From contig SHXL01000032.1 in assembly GCA_009693345.1 (NCBI GenBank), positions 1 to 18,249 on the forward strand: DNA of 18,249 nt, given 5' to 3'. Every line of letters starts with the position of its first letter. Positions within the stretch are counted from its first letter, which is position 1. The notes beneath the pieces were generated by a model that was not told the DNA's origin, ran no database searches, and saw nothing but the letters and a program-made list of their open reading frames with translations. Source of the DNA: Betaproteobacteria bacterium. GTDB lineage: Bacteria; Pseudomonadota; Gammaproteobacteria; Burkholderiales; SG8-39. The translations under genes were made by a program, and so were the position numbers. Of this stretch, positions 14,477 to 18,249 are shown in pieces.

Positions 14477-15621
14477 ATGGGCAAGCAGGCGAAAACGAAG
14501 AAGAAAAACAAGGCGAGGAGCTACGTGGCGGGTTTTTTGACGCAGACGAACGGCTCACGAAGCTCACCCTACTGGGCGACCCGTTGGTGGAATTGGACAA
14601 GATGATCGACTGGGAGGCGTTTCGGGGCTATATTGAAAGCGCGGGTGAGAAGGCGCGCAAACACACGCGCAAGAGTGCTGCCGGGGCCAAGCCAATCGAT
14701 GCGGTGCTGATGTTCAAGGTCATGGTGCTGCAGCATCTGAATAATTTGTCGGATGACCGAATTGAGTACCAGATACGAGACCGGCTTAGCTTCATGCGGT
14801 TTCTGGGGCTGAACCTGGAGGACCGGGTACCGGATGCAAAGACGGTGTGGCAGTTTCGTGAAATGTTGAAGAAGCAAGGGATGGGAGAGGCTCTGTTCAA
14901 GCGCTTCGATGACCAACTGGCGGCCAAGGGTCTGGTTGCCAAGGGCGGGCAGATGATCGATGCCACTTTCGTTGAGGTGCCCAAAAGCCGCAATAGCCGG
15001 GAGGACAACGCCAAGCTCAAGGCCGGTGAGTTACCAGAGGGTTGGGACAAAGAGGATCCGGCCACAGTGCACATGGTCAGCCAGAAAGACACCGATGCGC
15101 GCTGGACCAAGAAGAACCAAGAGACGCACTTTGGCTACAAGAACCACATCAACGCTGATGCGCAGAACAAGTTAATCCGAGCCTATGAGGTGACCGCCGC
15201 CTCGGTACATGACTCCCAAGTGTTCGACCAACTGCTCGATCACAGCACTGATGAGGACGGGCAAAAGCGCGCGGCGTATGCCGACAGCGCGTATCGCTCA
15301 AAGGAGCAGGAAGAACGACTCCTGAGCAATGAAATCGAAAGCCATATCTGAGAGAAAGGCGTGCGTGGTACACCGCTTACCGATGAGCAAAGGGCGAGCA
15401 ATCGGAAAAAGTCAAAGACGCGGTCGCGAGTCGAGCATATATTTGGCGCTCAGGCACAATTGGGAGGGCATGTGGTTCGCACCATCGGCATAGCGCGAGC
15501 CAGAGTGAAGATTGGGTTTATGAATTTGGTCTACAACATGCGCCGATTCGTGCTGCTGTGCCGACGCGAAATCAAAACTTGGAATGGTTCTGACAGGACA
15601 GTTGCGTCCGCAGTGGCCTGA
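14477..15621 (+). pseudogene. IS5-family DDE transposase, disrupted
   Basis: When repaired it is about 381 residues. It would begin MGKQAKTKKK at the ATG at 14477 and continue, in a frame one base back, as QGEELRGGFFDADERLTKLT; one base seems lost in the A5 run near 14504-14508. The main frame then holds LSFMRFLGL, the first catalytic Asp in MIDATFVEVP, the second in YADSAYRS, and a TGA at 15349-15351 in SHI-stop-EKG. The catalytic Glu (SRVEHIFG) lies after this stop, so no single product has the full DDE triad. A shortened frame from a TTG at 14584 to the TGA is open. A -1 ribosomal shift on the A-run is conceivable, as some IS5 members use one, but the heptamer is not a classical slippery site and the TGA would still terminate translation. 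Confidence 0.87.
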
Positions 15622-15770
15622 AAGTGGCAAAAAACGGGCTAAAACGGACAAACTACCGGAGTGAATCGTCAATTCACGCGTGAATCGTATCGAAAACAAC
15701 GAAAAAATCTAGAAACATTCGCCCCAGAATGTCAAAACAACGATCGACTGACTACACCTTGTCAAAAATA

Positions 15771-15788
15771 GAATTTATAGAGGTCCCC
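15771..15788 (-). repeat. Right terminal inverted repeat of the IS
   Basis: The minus-strand reading begins GGGGACCTCTATAAATTC and matches the left end at 16 of 18 positions. It ends 6 bp before the tctC ATG. Confidence 0.82.
15780..15783 (+). promoter_or_regulatory. Ribosome-binding site of tctC supplied by the IS end
   Basis: GAGG inside the right inverted repeat lies 11 nt before the tctC ATG and is the only Shine-Dalgarno-like element there. The spacing is slightly long. No promoter with acceptable -35 and -10 boxes was found between the transposase stop and this point. Confidence 0.45.
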
Positions 15789-15794
15789 TGAAAA

Positions 15795-16760
15795 ATGTCC
15801 AAATCCCCGCGCATGGCTGCGGCGTTCCTTGCGCTGCTGTTTTCTGCCGCCACCTGGGCGCAGAGCTACCCGTCGAAGCCGATCCGGCTCATCGTGCCTC
15901 TAGGCGCGGGCGGCGCTACGGACATCAATGCGCGCGTCGTCGCCGAGAAGCTGGGCGAGCGTCTTGGGCAGGCGATCGTGGTGGAGAACCGGCCCGGCGC
16001 GGAAGGCCTCATCGGCATGGAGGCAGCGGCCAAATCGGCCCCGGACGGCTACACCCTGGTGCTGGGTTCCAGCACCACGCTGGCGGCAAATTTCAGCCTT
16101 CGCAGCAAGCTGCCCTTCCATCCGGTGAATGATTTCGCCCCGGTGGGCATGGCATTCCAGAACGCGTTCAATGCGCTCGTGATCCACCCCGGCCTGCCGG
16201 CGCAGAACCTGAAGGAGTTTATCGCTCTGGCCAAGTCGAAACCCGGGCAGTTCTTCTATGGCACGGCCACCAGTGGATCGAAGATCTGCACCGAGATGTT
16301 CAAGACCATGGCGGGCGTGAACCTGGCCATGGTGAATTACAAGAGCTCGCCGACGGCACTCAATGACCTGATGGGCGGCCAGCTCCATTTCATCTGCGAA
16401 CCCGTGGCGACCGTCATGCCCAATGTACGCGCGGGCAAGCTGCGGATCCTGGGCATCACTAGCCCGAATCGCCTCGCGGGCACGCCCGAAGTCCCCACCG
16501 TCGCGGAGTCGGGGTTGCCCGGGTTCGAGTATTCGGCCTGGGTCGGCGTGTTCGCGCCGGCGGGTACGCCGCGGGACATCATCAACCGGTTGTCGGGCGA
16601 TCTCGCCGTCGTGCTGAACCAGCCCGACACGGTGACGAGGATCCAGAACGCCGGATTCGACCCGATGGTCGGAGGCCCCGGGGAACTGGCGGCGCTGCTC
16701 AAGAAGGAAATGGACCGGTCCGTGAAAGTGGTCAAGGACGCCGGCATCCAGCCCGAGTAG
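15795..16760 (+). CDS. Tripartite tricarboxylate transporter substrate-binding protein (Bug/TctC family)
   Basis: Periplasmic solute receptor of 321 residues. The signal peptide is residues 1 to about 22-23 (MSKSPRMAAAFLALLFSAATWA, cleavage near AQS). The mature part begins with the family hallmark YPSKPIRLIVPLGAGGATD, then VVENRPGAEGLIGMEAAAKS, PDGYTLVLGSSTT, the ligand-loop region YKSSPTALNDLMGGQLHF, and VPTVAESGLPGFEYSAW. Such receptors bind carboxylates and similar small anions and pass them to TctA/TctB membrane proteins, which are not encoded here. Orphan receptors of this type are very numerous in Burkholderiales. The gene starts 6 bp after the IS end, so its original promoter has been replaced. 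The next gene begins 18 bp downstream, suggesting one transcription unit with the CoA ligase. The ligand is unknown. Confidence 0.93.
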   Translation: MSKSPRMAAAFLALLFSAATWAQSYPSKPIRLIVPLGAGGATDINARVVAEKLGERLGQAIVVENRPGAEGLIGMEAAAKSAPDGYTLVLGSSTTLAANFSLRSKLPFHPVNDFAPVGMAFQNAFNALVIHPGLPAQNLKEFIALAKSKPGQFFYGTATSGSKICTEMFKTMAGVNLAMVNYKSSPTALNDLMGGQLHFICEPVATVMPNVRAGKLRILGITSPNRLAGTPEVPTVAESGLPGFEYSAWVGVFAPAGTPRDIINRLSGDLAVVLNQPDTVTRIQNAGFDPMVGGPGELAALLKKEMDRSVKVVKDAGIQPE

Positions 16761-16778
16761 CGGGAACAGACGCCAAGG

Positions 16779-18170
16779 ATGATTGTCTATCGCAAGGCCG
16801 ACGTTTTTTCGAGGCGGGACGCGGCGTATTTCCACCCCATCGAAGCCGCGCCGCAGAAGGAACTCGCGAAGATCCAGGAAGAGCGGCTGCGCGCGCAGCT
16901 GAGCTATCTCGGCGGCGCGTCGGCGTTCTACCGGCAGAAATTCGCCAGCGCCGGGATTCGCTTCGACGACATCCGCACGATCGCGGACCTGGCCAGGGTT
17001 CCATTTACCTCGAAGCAGGACCTGCGCGACAGCCTCAAGGCGGCGCCGCCCTTCGGGTTGCACCTTGCCGCGCCCATGCGCAACATTGTCCAGATGCAGG
17101 CGTCCTCGGGCACGACCGGCAACCCCTCGTACATCGCGATGACCGAAAGCGACGCGGCCACCTGGCAGGAATCGCAGGCGCGCGGCCTGTTCGCCTGCGG
17201 CGTGCGCCCGGGCGACTTCACCTTGCATGCGTTCTCGATGAGCAAGGGCTTCGTCGGCGGCGTGCCCGTCTTCCAGGCCGTCCAGTACATGGGCGCAGTG
17301 GACATACCGGTCGGAGCCGACGGCGGCGTGGACCGCTTGCTGAACGCTTGCCATGACCTGAAGCCACGGGTGGTGCTCGGAGCGCCGAATTTCCTCATCT
17401 ATCTTGCCGAGGCCGTGCAGCAGATCCGGCATCACCCCGCGACGGCGTTCGGGGTGCAGCGGCTGGTCGTCGGTGGCGAGCCGGGCGGCGGCATTCCCTC
17501 GGTAAGGGAGAAGCTGTCCGCGCTATGGGGCGCGAAGGTCTGCGAGCTGATGGGTGGAACCGATATCGGATGCATCTTCTGGGCGGAGTGCGACTACCAG
17601 CAGGGCATGCACATGGTCGCACCCGACTACGTCCTCGTGGAACTGATCGATCCGGAATCGGGAGCGGTCCTGAATATGACCGATAGCGCGCGCGGGGAGT
17701 TAGTCTATACCGCCCTGGACAGGCAGGCCTCGCCGCTCGTGAGGTTCAGGAGCGGCGATCACGTCGTCGTGACCGGGACCTCGTGCCCCTGCGGGCGGAC
17801 CGGACCGATGATCCGGTGCTTCGGCCGCACCGATGACATGCTCATCGTCCGCGGCGTCAACGTGTTTCCCTCGGCGATCCAGGACATCGTCGGCGCCATG
17901 CAGCCCGACACGACCGGCACGGTGCGGGTATTGGCCGATTTCCACGGACACACCACGCAGAAGAACCTCAAGATCCTGGTGGAACGTGGCTATTCCTACC
18001 CGGTTGGAGCCGCGGCGGATCTCAAGGCAAGAATAGAGACGCGCATCCGCAACGCACTGTCGATCAAAGTGGACGCACAGATCGTGGCGCCCGACAGCTT
18101 CGAGAAGCCCGGCGCAAAGAAGGTCGCCCTGGTCCTGCGGGAGAATCCCGGCCTTTGGGCCGAGACCTAG
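16779..18170 (+). CDS. PaaK-like AMP-forming acyl/aryl-CoA ligase
   Basis: The 463-residue protein belongs to the phenylacetate-CoA ligase branch of adenylate-forming enzymes, which activate a carboxylic acid with ATP and CoA. The phosphate loop SSGTTGNP is at 109-116 (preceded by MQA). GGEPGGG, LMGGTDIG, the hinge-region GRTDDMLIVRGVNVFPSAI and a CPCGRTGP Cys pair are visible in order, and the C-terminal swinging domain ends in EKPGAKKVALV with a likely catalytic lysine in the GAKK stretch. The start fits PaaK-like proteins (MIVYRKADVFSRRDAAYFHP), though the ribosome site (AAGG directly before the ATG) is poor; translation may depend on tctC 18 bp upstream. Pairing with a solute receptor suggests uptake and activation of an aromatic or other organic acid, which is inference. 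PaaK itself is less likely, since no paa genes are nearby. Confidence 0.9.
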   Translation: MIVYRKADVFSRRDAAYFHPIEAAPQKELAKIQEERLRAQLSYLGGASAFYRQKFASAGIRFDDIRTIADLARVPFTSKQDLRDSLKAAPPFGLHLAAPMRNIVQMQASSGTTGNPSYIAMTESDAATWQESQARGLFACGVRPGDFTLHAFSMSKGFVGGVPVFQAVQYMGAVDIPVGADGGVDRLLNACHDLKPRVVLGAPNFLIYLAEAVQQIRHHPATAFGVQRLVVGGEPGGGIPSVREKLSALWGAKVCELMGGTDIGCIFWAECDYQQGMHMVAPDYVLVELIDPESGAVLNMTDSARGELVYTALDRQASPLVRFRSGDHVVVTGTSCPCGRTGPMIRCFGRTDDMLIVRGVNVFPSAIQDIVGAMQPDTTGTVRVLADFHGHTTQKNLKILVERGYSYPVGAAADLKARIETRIRNALSIKVDAQIVAPDSFEKPGAKKVALVLRENPGLWAET

Positions 18171-18235
18171 GGAAACACTGAACAAGTCTCTCGATGCGTT
18201 GTCGAAGTACGAGACGCAAACGGGAGGGTTTGATT

Positions 18236-18249
18236 GTGAAACAGATGAC
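18236..18249 (+). CDS. Start of an unidentified gene at the right edge
   Basis: Only the first codons (GTG AAA CAG ATG) are inside the window. They follow a strong GGGAGGG ribosome site at 18222-18228 with 7-nt spacing, which is why a start is called. It lies 65 bp after the CoA ligase gene and probably belongs to the same transcription unit. Product unknown. A TTG at 18230 in the same frame is a weaker alternative. Confidence 0.5.

Larger units (their letters stand above)
14378..15788 (+). mobile_element. IS5-family insertion sequence, degenerate
   Basis: About 1.41 kb, bounded by imperfect inverted repeats (14378-14395 and 15771-15788, 16 of 18 matching). It contains one broken DDE transposase reading rightward. 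The left flank is the interrupted methyltransferase and the right flank is the start of tctC. The bases outside the repeats (TTAT at left, TGAA at right) show no target-site duplication, so a deletion or recombination probably followed insertion. Between the transposase stop and the right end (15622-15770) lies about 150 bp of AT-richer sequence without a gene. The terminal AGAGG of the right repeat sits upstream of the tctC start. Confidence 0.87.

Noticed and set aside
14498..14510. Programmed -1 frameshift in the IS transposase
   Set aside because: The direction is right, but the A5C run preceded by G is not a standard slippery heptamer and the downstream TGA would still cut the product; a lost base is simpler.
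15900..17435. 511-codon open frame on the minus strand
   Set aside because: It is opposite the Bug receptor and the CoA ligase, both with family-wide motifs. It is a GC-driven shadow.
18147..18165. CGGCC-TTTG-GGCCG hairpin as a terminator of the CoA ligase gene
   Set aside because: It lies before the stop codon, the stem is short, no T-run follows, and a ribosome site for another gene comes soon after.

Overview
The window reads as a high-GC betaproteobacterial chromosome, probably Burkholderiales-like. The grounds are a complete E. coli-order isc operon preceded by suhB, trmJ and cysE, a Bug/TctC-type periplasmic receptor, and strong GC-rich codon use. The species cannot be fixed from the sequence alone.

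Left half (1-9546), conserved core. The 5' half of mutS runs off the left edge on the minus strand. An exported FKBP-type prolyl isomerase is divergent from it. suhB (minus) and trmJ (plus) are divergent, with 17 bp between their start codons. cysE follows, then the full iron-sulfur assembly operon iscR-iscS-iscU-iscA-hscB-hscA-fdx-iscX. The isc genes are tightly packed, with overlapping start and stop codons at several junctions. IscR has its cluster ligands at C92, C98, C104 and H107. The iscR upstream region carries an extended -10 and two tandem matches to the IscR type 1 operator, so autoregulation is likely. cysE has a near-consensus promoter placed so that its mRNA would start almost at the ATG, which suggests a leaderless transcript. 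cysE makes the precursor of cysteine, and cysteine is the sulfur donor used by IscS.

Right half (9543-18249), accessory and decaying. A type VI secretion remnant on the minus strand ends in the same TTAA as iscX. It consists of an open but shortened tssM (GTPase domain only) and a tssL with two in-frame stops and two frameshifts. Upstream is a VOC-superfamily dioxygenase gene broken at two separate 8-bp G/C runs. Divergent from it is an intact gene for a 4,5-dihydroxyphthalate decarboxylase-like or substrate-binding protein. A SAM methyltransferase gene after that is cut off by a degenerate IS5-family element (14378-15788, imperfect 18-bp terminal repeats, no visible target duplication). Directly past the element, a Bug/TctC solute receptor and a PaaK-like acyl-CoA ligase form a two-gene unit, and a further gene starts at the right edge.

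I see no RNA gene, CRISPR array or defence island, and no convincing new multi-gene system. The most notable signals are the leaderless cysE promoter, the tandem IscR operators, the paired homopolymer frameshifts in the VOC gene, the T6SS relic with an intact nucleotide-binding TssM fragment, and an IS end that appears to supply the ribosome-binding site of tctC.
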